Assembly: GCA_907163375.1 (NCBI GenBank)
Contig: CAJQUW010015622.1
Span: 1-64,000 of the forward strand
DNA: 64,000 nucleotides
Direction: 5' to 3'
From: Prostheceraeus crozeri
Taxonomy: Eukaryota; Platyhelminthes; Polycladida; Euryleptidae
Below the pieces are notes generated by a model that worked only from the letters and a program-made list of their open reading frames with translations, made no database searches and was not told the DNA's origin. This document shows, in pieces, positions 40,590-50,442 of this stretch. A program made the translations under genes and the position numbers. Every line of letters starts with the position of its first letter. Position 1 is the first letter of the stretch.

Positions 40590-41122
40590 TTAAAGAAATA
40601 TTATTAGTCACATGATATATTTTAAAAACCTAAAAACGTCTAAACTCATGAATTTGAAATTCTTAACTTTTCTGATTTTTTCGGTGTCCTGGAACGGTCA
40701 TGATTTTCAAGGTAAAAATTGTAATTCTCAAATTTGAGATTTTCAACTTTTATGATTTTCGGTGTCCTAGAACGGTCATGATTTTGGGGGTGAAAATCGA
40801 ACCGAAGGTTCTAGGGCTTCGCCCGATTGTAATTCTCAAATTTGAGATTTTGAAAAATTTGAAAAACTGGGTATTTTTAAAAACGCCCAAATTTATGAAT
40901 TTAGGTCTTCATAACCTGAAAAAGGGTTCAAATTCATGAATTTATGTTGTTTTTAAAAATACCATTTTTTGAAAAAATGGTACTTTTTGAATGGACTAAA
41001 TTCATGAATTCAGGTCTTTAAAACCTGAAAAAGGGACTAAATTCATGAATTTATGTCGTTTTTAAAGATACCAATTTTTTTTTTGACCTGTCCTGTCCTG
41101 GAACGGTCTTTTGACCATTACT
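40590..41122. repeat. Polinton right terminal inverted repeat
   Basis: Reverse complement of 22608-23139, ending CCATTACT. It includes the two-hairpin module at about 40798-40825 (GCTTCGC 40816-40822). Confidence 0.95.
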
Positions 41123-41128
41123 CAGAAC
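41123..41128. repeat. Polinton target-site duplication, right copy
   Basis: CAGAAC directly after the right TIR, identical to 22602-22607. Confidence 0.95.
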
Positions 41129-41157
41129 ACAGATTTTTTATGTGCACCGATTGCTAA
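41129..41157 (+). pseudogene. Detached last codons of the piggyBac transposase
   Basis: Continuing the frame interrupted at 22607, this piece encodes HRFFMCTDC (its first codon completed by the duplicated base) and then TAA. MC and DC supply the last cysteines of the C-terminal cysteine-rich finger begun at 22540-22606. It confirms that the Polinton landed inside a coding sequence. Confidence 0.85.
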
Positions 41158-41922
41158 TTGTAGCGACATATAATTAGAGTTTTTATTCTATGAATACTTT
41201 ACATGTAGACCTATAGTAGATTTCTCGACTGAGTTGTGTTGTTTTATCATATGAGTTGATTTTTCATAATAGTCTTGAAAATTGCTTTGATGTTGGATTG
41301 TTTCTGTATATGAAGTTCATTGCCGAATGCACGTATCAATGTGCGCATTCATTTATTGTAATTGTTATACCTGCTATAATTGGAAAAAGTGTAATTTAAT
41401 GCATCTTAAAATTTTTGAAAAATTCAAAATTTTGGATAATATACACATAACAATATCTTTTTCACTAGCATCACATAGACATTTAACTTTGGGTCAATAA
41501 AAAGAGCTTTACACTGATATTTTAGAAAGACTGCATATGTAGTCTGTTGGTCAAAGTTTTGTCGGTCAATTGAGGGTTGATGATATTTTGACATATATTC
41601 GTCAATTGCGTTCAATAACAATTGTAACAAATATAAAATGATCGATGTAAAGTTCTTCATAGAAGCAGGTAAAAAAAGCTTCAAGCAGAAATCACAGTCC
41701 GCTTAACGAATATTAGCCAGGCTAGACAAAGGAATGCAATGTTTCACTATACAATAGCTCTTATTCAATAATATCCAAACCAGTGCTTCATGATGCAATG
41801 ATAACCAAGCAGAAATAAGGAACTGTATCATTCGTTAAAATGTTGGAGCATTTATTTGGCATCTTCTTATTGGATTCTGTGTAATCAACTGCAGTGTCTT
41901 AAGATCTGATCCTAACGGTAGA

Positions 41923-41930
41923 TATTTATA
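41923..41930 (+). promoter_or_regulatory. Possible TATA box of the lectin-like gene
   Basis: TATTTATA lies 41 bases before the ATG at 41971. Spacing would give a very short 5' UTR. Support is position only. Confidence 0.25.
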
Positions 41931-41970
41931 TCCTCACCATCTCATGTGAAAGACTAACGTTTGTCGATCA

Positions 41971-42720
41971 ATGGAGGTTTCAGAATTTTATCTTTACTTC
42001 GTCATGATATCAATAGCTTGCGCTTGTACTCCTCCATTCAAGCGCATTTTCGACACTTGCCTATTCTATAATACAAGTGATAAAAAGGTCAGCTGGTGTG
42101 AGTCTCAGCGTGTTTGCGAAAAGGTAGATGGTGAGCTGGTTACTGGCTACAATGCCATTCGACTAAATCGTAAGAATCTTAGAATTTACCATTACTACAT
42201 CGGGTTGACTGATGCGCTCAATGAAAGAAGATCCAGTCGACAAGGATGGTGGTGGACCAACGGCAGCACTTCACCGAGCTCTAGTTTGCTCAGCTGGCTC
42301 GATTCCGATCCAGGAAATTACATAGCTGGTTATGAGGACTATATCACACAATGGTATGATACGGGCTCTTTCGGAGATATGCGCATTGAGACTAGTGGCA
42401 ACTGGAGGGCTGTTGCTATGTGTCAACCGAGAGAAGGGCTCTCTTCATCATGGAAAAAGAAACGCTTGAGTCAGTTCAGAAGAGTATCGGTTGCTGTATT
42501 CCGTGATACGGTTGAGTATGCGCAAGGTGGAGGTTGTTTTCGGGATATACCTAACAAAAAGGTCAGAGAATGCGCTACCGAATGCTCGGCAGAAGAATTG
42601 AATTGGTGCGTTGGATTTTATCATCATGCTGGCTCTGGTTTGTGTAAGCTGGTCCTTTACACTGACCAAAACTTAGATCTGGGCAAAGGCATTGGATGGA
42701 AGAAGTTTGTACGAGAATAA
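41971..42720 (+). CDS. Secreted C-type lectin-like protein with C-terminal PAN/apple domain
   Basis: 249 residues, apparently intronless. A signal peptide (1-18) is followed by a C-type lectin-like domain (about 28-152): Cys30, WCESQRVCE (43-49), HYYIGLTDA (74-82), GWWWTNGS (92-99), PGN (114-116) and closing Cys151. The EPN/QPD and WND calcium motifs are not clear, so sugar binding is uncertain. Residues 186-249 resemble a PAN/apple domain with Cys189, 201, 205, 213 and 225 and the CxGFYHH...GLCKL pattern. Such proteins act outside the cell in recognition or adhesion. The piggyBac end is 394 bp upstream. Could be an intact retrocopy. Confidence 0.75.
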   Translation: MEVSEFYLYFVMISIACACTPPFKRIFDTCLFYNTSDKKVSWCESQRVCEKVDGELVTGYNAIRLNRKNLRIYHYYIGLTDALNERRSSRQGWWWTNGSTSPSSSLLSWLDSDPGNYIAGYEDYITQWYDTGSFGDMRIETSGNWRAVAMCQPREGLSSSWKKKRLSQFRRVSVAVFRDTVEYAQGGGCFRDIPNKKVRECATECSAEELNWCVGFYHHAGSGLCKLVLYTDQNLDLGKGIGWKKFVRE

Positions 42721-43231
42721 GAGAAGAGCTAATTAATGAACATTTGAGTCTATAAAGCAAAACAAATATTGCTTATGAGATTGCAATGAACAAAAGTCAT
42801 TTCATCATCTGTATGTAAATAGAGAACTTCCTTTCTGATCAAGGGTTCGAGATCTCTGTCTAATGTTGTGGCATGTGATAACTGTAGAAAGACTTGTTAC
42901 AAGGAAATGTTTGCAGCATTCCCGCTTTGAATGAGAGACTGATGCATTCTACCGACATTCTGTATGACCGATTTCAAGTTGTGACTATGACGGTGATCGA
43001 AAGTACTTCAGTAATTGTTGTGAACTCATCATTTGCCTCATTCGCCAATAGCGTTCGCCTGCAAATATCCCGAAATGTTGAATTGGTGTACTCTAAAGAC
43101 ATGACCGCATAATGAAATCCAAAAAAAAGAAATGTCATATTGAACTGCTGTGAAAACGACTTTGTTGGGTTAGTGTTCAGATAGTGCAAGCATCGAATGT
43201 AATGGCAGTTAACGGGAGGCGCATTTTGAAA
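42721..43231. other. 3' flank of the lectin-like gene, nothing else assigned
   Basis: Contains short open frames (for example 42894-43112) with no recognisable domain. Probably 3' UTR and intergenic DNA. Confidence 0.3.
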
Positions 43232-43482
43232 TGTAAGGTTTTCAATAATGAAAATGGAAGTTTGCTCCCTCTGTTTTTATGCCTCAAAATAAAAATTAAA
43301 AATATCTAATTTCTTCAGCGGACGTTTCGGGTCCAGACCCTTTATCAACGCTTTTCATTCTTGCGTTGATAAAGGGTCTGGACCCGAAACGTCCGCTGAA
43401 GAAATTAGATATTTTTAATTTTTATTTTGAGGCATAAAAACAGAGGCAGCAAACTTCCATTTTCATTATTGAAAACCTTACA
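43232..43482. repeat. Foldback element, 120-bp near-perfect arms
   Basis: Arms 43232-43351 and 43363-43482 pair over 120 bases with one obvious mismatch, around an 11-base loop. The arms contain GGGTC-TG-GACCC-GAAAC, a phrase found at the ends of many animal retroelements, and a run of A/T. No coding potential. Confidence 0.9.
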
Positions 43483-43848
43483 GTGCAAGCATCATTTATC
43501 AACTGCGTCTAGCAACTCCGACAATCAATGACATGATTTATCAAAAGACTATAATTTGCTAATAACTATGATTAATTTTGGGAATGTCACTACGTGTAGA
43601 TATTTTTCAAAAACATCTCAATGTTCACTTCTTCTGCCTAATGATGGTGAGTTCATTCCATCAAACGGCTTGCTGGCTGACAAACATCATTCGAATTAAA
43701 CACATTTAATGAGAGGTTGTTTTAAATTCAAGGAGAACTTTTATCGGAAAAAATGTCAATAAATAATCAATAAACTGAGGACATCCAAAAGCCTCATATT
43801 TAGAAGGATGGCCTGATTTTTCCACATTTCCTTAACTAAAAAACAGTA

Positions 43849-43891
43849 GACCTATGCCTAAACAAAGGGTGGATCCCTGTCCTGATATCAT
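43849..43891. repeat. 43-bp direct repeat left of the first Harbinger element
   Basis: Starts GACCTATGCCTAAACAAAGG; repeated at 47639-47681 with one difference (AAC/AAA). It abuts the element end on both sides. Confidence 0.85.
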
Positions 43892-44138
43892 CTGGGGCCT
43901 ATTCTTCGATTGATAACAAGTGTTATAACTAGTAACGTTAACTAATTAACCAGTAATTTTAGTTTTTCGGTATAAAAAGTGCACGATATAACGAGTTTTG
44001 TAAAACAAGTAACTTATAACAGGTGTAATGGATCATAACGAGTGTTTGTGTCCTTCAATCACACATATTATATCCTTCACTTGTCATGATTCTAAGAATT
44101 TTTGACGAGTGAATGTAGAAGCGTTATATCATTTAATT

Positions 44139-45176
44139 ATGGATTTGCATTCAAGACGGTCGCGCGAATATCATGCGAGAGTTAACTTTTCGCTGTGGGA
44201 TAGTGAGTTCAAAGAGCACTTTCGATTTTCATGTGCTGAAGTTGAAGAGATATTGACTGATATTGGTGTTTATCTAAAGAACGATAAGGAATTCTATTAT
44301 GGTCTCGAACCACATCATCGCTTTCTCCTTGCTCTAAGGTATTACGCCAGTGGAGACTTTTGCTACAGTGTCGGGGATTCACATGGGATTTCGAAGACAG
44401 CAGTGCACGCTTCTGTTTCAAGGGTAACAGTGATTCTTAATGAAGTATATTTTGAAGAAGTAGTAGCATGGCCGGCTGATGAAGAAGCTCGAAAGCTGAT
44501 TGCTGGTCAATTTTACGCAACACACCGATTTCCAGGTGTTTGTGGAGTCATCGATGGAACCTTGATTGAAATTCTGGCACCATCAGATAACGAGAACCAA
44601 TTCGTCGATCGAAAAAGTAAACATTCCTTAAATGTAATGGCAATTGCCGGCCCGGATTATCAATTTCTTGGTATTAACGCTAACTGGCCGGGTGCCGTTC
44701 ATGACGCTCGTGTGCTTCGAGAAAGTAAGATATATCATCGATTCAATGAAGGATGGCGTCCAATTCCAAATGGTGTGTTAATCGGCGATTCAGCATATCC
44801 ACTATTAAAATGGCTGATGACAGCAATCCTGAAGCCCGAGGATGAGCTTACAAGAGCGGAAAAGAGGTATAATCACTCTTTGCGTAAAACAAGTTTTGTA
44901 GTTGAGAATGCTTTCGGTATTCTAAAGTCAAGATTTCAATGTTTACGTTTCATTCGCCTTCGAAATCCTAAGAAGGCTGTTTTAATTGTAAATGCATGTG
45001 TGATTTTACACAACATCCTCATTGCCACAAAACGTGACTTTAGACAATTACCTGAAGTCGAAGATGGATCGTTCGAATCAAGTGTGTCTTCACCTGAGGA
45101 ATTTCATACCTCAAATCAACAAAGACGAAGAGGTTTGGCCCGCCGAAATCTGATTGTTTCCATGTTTGATATCTAG
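44139..45176 (+). CDS. PIF/Harbinger transposase (DDE_Tnp_4)
   Basis: 345 residues from ATG 44139 (the open frame also extends 10 codons upstream without ATG). The DDE triad is visible: Asp in GVCGVIDGTLIEI, Asp in GVLIGDSAYPLL, Glu in SFVVENAFGILKSRF, with the spacer NANWPGAVHDARVLR and the closing NACVILHNILI. An N-terminal helix-turn-helix region is present (HGISKTAVHASVSRV). Full family length with no stops, so potentially active enzyme, but its partner gene has a nonsense codon. Confidence 0.85.
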   Translation: MDLHSRRSREYHARVNFSLWDSEFKEHFRFSCAEVEEILTDIGVYLKNDKEFYYGLEPHHRFLLALRYYASGDFCYSVGDSHGISKTAVHASVSRVTVILNEVYFEEVVAWPADEEARKLIAGQFYATHRFPGVCGVIDGTLIEILAPSDNENQFVDRKSKHSLNVMAIAGPDYQFLGINANWPGAVHDARVLRESKIYHRFNEGWRPIPNGVLIGDSAYPLLKWLMTAILKPEDELTRAEKRYNHSLRKTSFVVENAFGILKSRFQCLRFIRLRNPKKAVLIVNACVILHNILIATKRDFRQLPEVEDGSFESSVSSPEEFHTSNQQRRRGLARRNLIVSMFDI

Positions 45177-45580
45177 ATTTGCAGTTGTTTATGCTAACAC
45201 AGTAAATGGTATATTTCAAACAAACGATGCTATTCTTTTCTTAGATACCAAGTATCTGAAATCTGATACTTATTTCAAGACGGTTATTTTAAAAGTCAAA
45301 TGAAAATTATAATATAGGTTTTGCGACCCAAATGTGAAACTTGCAAATCCAAATACGACACAGCTGAATATAGTTTATACAGTAACTTGTAGATGTAGTA
45401 AGAATGAGGCTAAGATGTAGAGAATTGCAAACATTAACATCTCACCGATCGAAGGTCAGGGCGCCGTTAAAATAGAATCATTTAACCTGTATAATATTCA
45501 TAAATATTAGACATTTAAGTCAATGATCGAAATAAGTTACATCAACCGAAGTCAAATGATAAAAAACACTTGAGATTCTT

Positions 45581-47077
45581 CTACAAATTGTCTTCACTTT
45601 TAAGTTTCATCAGTTTGTATTTATAATATTCATTCATATGTCTTTGCCCTTCAATTTGCAATTTTCGGAGTTTAATGTCATAATCTAACAACATCATTCG
45701 CTTCCTTCTCAGACCATTCCCCTTTGACTTTTCTTGTGTCAGTGATAAAAGTTGAGGCGACGACTTTGTGCCCGTAGTCATAGGGAGATTTTCGACTCTT
45801 TTAAGAATATCTGCAAAAATCAAGAAAAATGTATTCGTCTTTTTTACATAATATCGATGAAATTTATCTATTTGGCAAACAAAGTGTCTTTCTTTCATTC
45901 AGGCCTTGGTCTTATAATATCACTCAATTGAAGGTCTACTACTTACAACCTGTGATATGTCCCTTAAGCACTCGGAGTACGAGAGTATGACGCCTGAACT
46001 GGGAACATCTTTAGAAATCATATGAACAGATGATTACTGGTACGATAAACTCGCCTGATATGAAAGTTCACAGTATTGAAATAATGAATACTTGCAGCTC
46101 ACTAATTTAAATTTTATCGATTTGTAAGTTTTATGACCTTTATAATAACATTTAGTAACATTAGTAGCACGCACTTCGTTCAGGAGTTTCTGTCGAAATG
46201 GACTCTTTAGGATCGGACTCAATGTAACCGAGACCTTCGACGATGGGCGAGTCTTTACCCAAAAGATCCAGAACGAGTAAATCAATCTCGTCGAACAGCT
46301 CTCCAGTGTTTGCCCCTTAACCAGTTTCCTCTCGCGTTCGCCGTTTCTCCTGTAAAAATGCAAAGTTTACCATGCAATAAACATCCAATTTTAAAGTGCA
46401 CGTAATGTTATCAAAATAAGTGAACTGTTTGGAGTAATAAGGGCACACTCGTACACGGATGATATACTTGACCCGTCAATATCCAAAGGTAAAAGCAGGT
46501 AAGTGTTATGCTCTTATGCTTGAATGTGACTATGGATGACAATTTCTGAGGATACAGCTATGTTGAATTATCCTTAGGATAATATATTTTGTAATAATTA
46601 ATTTCCTTGATTTTTGAAGGATATTTTAGGAAATTCGATTTGATTAATGATAGAGAATCTCTTTTTATACTTGTGATATGATTAAGGTAAAGTATGTCAT
46701 TCCCTGGCAAATACATGTAGCAACATTAGAAAATAGAATAGGCCTTATCCAGTAACATTTACAATTACAGCTTATTTGATATAACACCAGTATCTTGTTA
46801 AATGATGAACACTAAAGAATATGTTTTGATTTACATGAAAACTCATCAAAGTCCTCTTCTTCAAGTTTGAGAATGTCGTATCACGGAGATAATCGCCATT
46901 CTTGCCCACGGGATACCCAAGCACCACCATTTCGCTGTGAATCTCTTTCCATTTGGCCTTCCTCTTCTCCTTCGTAATTCCTTTGGAATCATCAAATTTA
47001 TTGAACAACAATTCCTTATTTTCGATCAATCTTTGTAGGAGAAGCTTCTTACCAGTGGTTTCGAATTTCGGAGGCAT
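45581..47077 (-). pseudogene. Harbinger Myb/SANT-like partner gene, three exons, one nonsense codon
   Basis: Exon 1 (46835-47077) starts MPPKFETTGKKLLLQRLIEN and has the tryptophan-spaced Myb-like fold (AKWKEIHSEMVVLGYPVGKN, FSNLKKRT). Exon 2 (about 46175-46349) follows a TTTTTACAG acceptor and contains LFDEIDLLVLDLLGKDSPIV, the conserved acidic block, but a TAA interrupts its frame about ten codons in. Exon 3 (45581-45810) follows TTTTTGCAG and ends in a charged helix (KRMMLLDYDIKLRKLQIEGQ). The protein normally escorts the transposase to the nucleus and TIRs. Confidence 0.65.
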
Positions 47078-47638
47078 TTCGTTGTCAATTAAAGAAAAGT
47101 TGTTTCTCGTTAGGTGAATGCGTACACAAAATCTATATTGACAATAAGTGTCATGCAATCGTCAAGGTGATCGAAATATCCAATCAGAAACTACGTCGAA
47201 TTCCACCGACTCCGAGTCGCGCGCTTTAGTCATGGAAGAACTTGCGGACATGCGTGCTCTTCACATAAAGCTGATCCTTCATGTAAAGCAATTAGGCGCA
47301 AAATATCGAATGACGGTACAGATGTTTTTTGATGTAGTACAAATATATATGTTATCACAACTGATAACTAAAACATTTAGCTATAACGGGACGTTTTTGA
47401 TGTTCTACGGTAGTTGTTTAATTTGCATTATTTCAGCTTCGGTGGACTGAAATGGTGAATGATTTTATGTGAAACTAACCAATGACGATGGCCGTTATAA
47501 ACTTAGTGTACTTGTTATCTTATAACAAGTGTATAGAATTTGCATCGAAGAATTGCGTTACTGATTACCTATTATAAATCACTCTTTACTAGTTACTTGT
47601 TATTACACACTTGTTATCAATCGAAGAATAGGCCCCAG

Positions 47639-47681
47639 GACCTATGCCTAAAAAAAGGGTGGATCCCTGTCCTGATATCAT
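47639..47681. repeat. 43-bp direct repeat right of the first Harbinger element
   Basis: Second copy of 43849-43891, followed by DNA homologous to the 1.3-kb mariner-type elements. Confidence 0.85.
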
Positions 47682-47880
47682 CTGAAGGCTTAACACGAAC
47701 CTGATCTAATGGCAGTAATCGTAATTTTCGATATTGCTTCAGGAGGTATCGGCGAATGAATTGACCAAACAATCATCCTTTTATGTCTTCTGAACATAAC
47801 TGACCAGACACAACCTAAGTGCTATGCCAATTTATTGTACTAAACATAACCTTTCACATGATACAAAGTCTATTTTTGAT
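47682..47880. repeat. Diverged fragment of the 1.3-kb mariner-type family
   Basis: Starts CTGAAGGCTTAACACGAACC and is similar over about 200 bp to 5731-5935 and, inverted, to 19260-19460. More diverged than those two copies are from each other. Confidence 0.6.
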
Positions 47881-49525
47881 AAATCATAATCCGAACTAAG
47901 GAAGGAGTTAAATAGCATTATTATTTCATTGAAAACAAAATAAAGTATGCAAATGAATCACTCTTTCGACCGGCTTTGGAAATAATTAAATGTTGCGATA
48001 ATATTATTTATATATTCGCATTACCGGCCTCGTCAGATAGCACATTTTAAAAAAATTGAGTGACTTATTCGCATATAATATTTTGTTTTACATGAAATCA
48101 TTATATAAAGTTTATTGAATTAGATTTCAGATATAGTTATTTTATTACATGTAGATTAATTTTAGATTAAATATTAAATATTAAAGTTTAGTGGACCACT
48201 TGGCTTATCTATCATACTTCTGCCAATACAGCTGAAATGAAAAAACACATGGAGAATCATTCTAGTGGGTACTTGCTTTTCAATGGGGGTTTTCACAGCT
48301 CATTCCGAAGAACTCAACTTATAAGTATAAAAAGCATTTCTAATTAAGGATGGTAATATCGCTAGATAACTGTTTTAATACGGAAGACAGTTAAACGATT
48401 TGAACAATGATAACCCATAATTTTGATCAGAATAATTGCGGTCAGCCGTTGTTGTCACTGTTGATGAAATCGCTAACATCTAGTGCTAAGACAATAATGG
48501 ATTAATTGCAGTCCGTTCCGCATTTGTCATCCGGATGGACATTCTAAGCTTCATTTTCAACTCTAGATATACAGTGTTTTCCGGATAATACGTCACCCTT
48601 CGGGACATACAAAAATGGCGTTTTAAGCATAGTGGCGAATTAACCGTATAAAGATGTTTCCGCAATCAGTATCGTCAAAACTCGTGCATTTGCGTATCAT
48701 GCATTCACAACTGATTCTTTCTCGTTAAATCAATCATAATTAGTTTTAGCTTTCTAGAGTTCATGTCTATTGGTGGGTAAACGACCTTTACTGTAAATGC
48801 TATAAGGTAAATGATCAAGATGTGTCTCGCCAGATTCGAGTCGTGAAATCTAAATTTTCATGAACTCCATACAACATCCTCCATGAAATATTGAATTAAG
48901 TGATTAAAAGCAAAAGGTGTCTGAAATTTCATTTCACGTTTTTATTGTATAAAGCATCAGCAAATTGTTGCAGTTATTAATGCTTTTATGCCACAATGTT
49001 ATTACAATCATTGCAGTAACAAATGATCTTTGCGTATTCCAAGCATATATTTTGTTACAAATGTTGAACATACCGGATGTCCAAAAAATCGCGGAAAACT
49101 TTAAAAGGTGATTTAAAAGGTCATTAACGGTGATTAAAAGGTCATTTGCTTCAATTCAATCATATTCACATGCGATTTTTTTAAGATATGCCTCAGATCG
49201 GGAAATTTGATTTAGCATATATGATTTTATATAATCAAAACTATAATTTTATATAATCAGACTTTAATAGCTAAAACCATGCATATCCATAAATAAAAAA
49301 TACTGATTGCAAATTGATGTTTTACTAGCCAATAACGAAACATACAATCAACAAAAGAAAAAACAAACTAATTTACAATTAAATGTTCACACAAGACTCA
49401 ATTGCTTCTCCTCCACACTCAATGCTTCCAACCTACGGCGCAGACTCAGAACAGATCGTCTCAATTCATCTGAGTCGATGCACTTAAACACCATCGTTAT
49501 CCTCTCTTGTAGCTCGTAGAGGCTT
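47881..49525. other. Intergenic stretch, nothing assigned
   Basis: A/T-rich; no supported coding sequence or bounded repeat. Confidence 0.3.
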
Positions 49526-50290
49526 CTAGGAGTGAAGCAGTGGTATACAGTCTTTCACAGTACCCCGGAAGTAGTAGTCCAGTGGTGTTAAATCTGGCCA
49601 GTGAGCTGGCCAACGGTTTGGATATCCTCTGGTGATGATCCGATCATCAGGGAATATTCGAGACAGGAAAGATCTTGCAACATTCAAAAAATGTGGAGGT
49701 CCTCCATCTTGTTGAACACGATGTCTCCTTCTAAGTTGCGGGATGACATGATCGCGAAGCATGTTGGCATACTTTTCTCCTGTAACGGTCCCAGGAAAGA
49801 AGAAAGGAGCTAGATGGTACTGCGCAAACTACCGAGCCATACACGCACTTTTTAAGCGTGGATATCTTTTTCGATGACCTCCCGAGCCTTTTCCGATCTC
49901 CAAACGATACAATTGTGGCGATTCACATGGCCCACCATTGAGAAATAAGACTCATCAGTCCGCAGAATCGACTCGAGATCAAGGGCACCTGACATGAGGA
50001 ACCGTGCGAAAGCAATGCGCTTTTCCTTATCATCATCTGTGAGTACTTGGTTAGCCTGCAGTCTGTATGGGTAGAAGCGCAATCTGTGTCGTAGGATCCG
50101 TTGAACAGTGGTTTTAGGAGCACCTGTTCTGCGAGTAACCGAACGACAACTGGCAGCTCCAAATTGTGAATTTGACTGTTACGTTTCCAGTTCATCTCTT
50201 AGACATTCTTCCCTTTCATCCTCGAGACTGGGCCTACTCGATCGAGGCTTATCTACTGCTGATCCAGTCTCTCTGGAGCGCTGAATCAAA
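49526..50290 (-). pseudogene. Tc1/mariner-superfamily transposase relic
   Basis: Reading the minus strand from 50290: RSRETGSAVDKPRSSRPS (helix-turn-helix linker), then IRTDESYFSMVGHVNRHN-like first catalytic region (ESILRTDESYFSMVGHVNRH), then QQDGGPPHFLNVARSFLSRI with the second aspartate, and YPNRWPAHWPDLTPLDYYF with the terminal region. Frames change between blocks and stops are present. Same family as 8112-8618. The Harbinger element 2 inserted at its 5' side. Confidence 0.7.
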
Positions 50291-50442
50291 GGTTAAGGCT
50301 GGTTCTCATTGCAGTAGCTAGCGACCTTGTAGTTTATCGTTTGTAGTTGATTTAAAAAGTAGTTTGTAGTCAGCTGCTTGTTGTAGTTGTAGTTGAGTAG
50401 TCGAAGTTTGTAGTTTATCTTTCTGTAGTTTGAAGTAAATCA

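Larger units (their letters stand above)
22608..41122. mobile_element. Complete Polinton/Maverick element, about 18.5 kb
   Basis: Terminal inverted repeats of 532-533 bp, beginning AGTAATGGTCAAAAGACC and nearly identical, are flanked by a perfect CAGAAC duplication. Inside are the diagnostic genes: protein-primed-type DNA polymerase B, DDE integrase, adenovirus-type protease, packaging ATPase, and major and minor capsid proteins. Base composition is markedly more A/T-rich than the flanks. Near-identical TIRs mean recent insertion or TIR homogenisation. At least two genes are interrupted, so this copy may not be fully autonomous. Confidence 0.96.
20385..41576. mobile_element. piggyBac-family transposon, interrupted by a Polinton
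   Basis: The left end is TTAA (20381-20384) followed by CCCTCATTTGACC; the right end is the inverse ending GAGGG, followed by TTGA (41577-41580), a one-base-decayed TTAA. piggyBac elements target TTAA and begin CCYT. A subterminal palindromic motif, GACCAACAGACTAC...TGTAGTCT, occurs twice at the left (20394 and 20575) and once inverted at the right (41529-41553). The outer element is about 2.7 kb without its insert, a normal piggyBac length. It holds a decayed transposase read left to right. Confidence 0.85.
43892..47638. mobile_element. PIF/Harbinger element 1
   Basis: TIRs start CTGGGGCCTATTCTTCGATT and extend about 30 bp at each end. The two usual genes are present: a DDE transposase (44139-45176) and a convergent Myb-like partner in three exons (45581-47077). 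Flanked by 43-bp direct repeats rather than the usual 3-bp duplication. Confidence 0.85.

Noticed and set aside
22608..41122. Integrated adenovirus, or bacterial/phage contamination
   Set aside because: The TIRs, 6-bp duplication inside an animal transposon and DDE integrase identify a Polinton in a eukaryotic genome.
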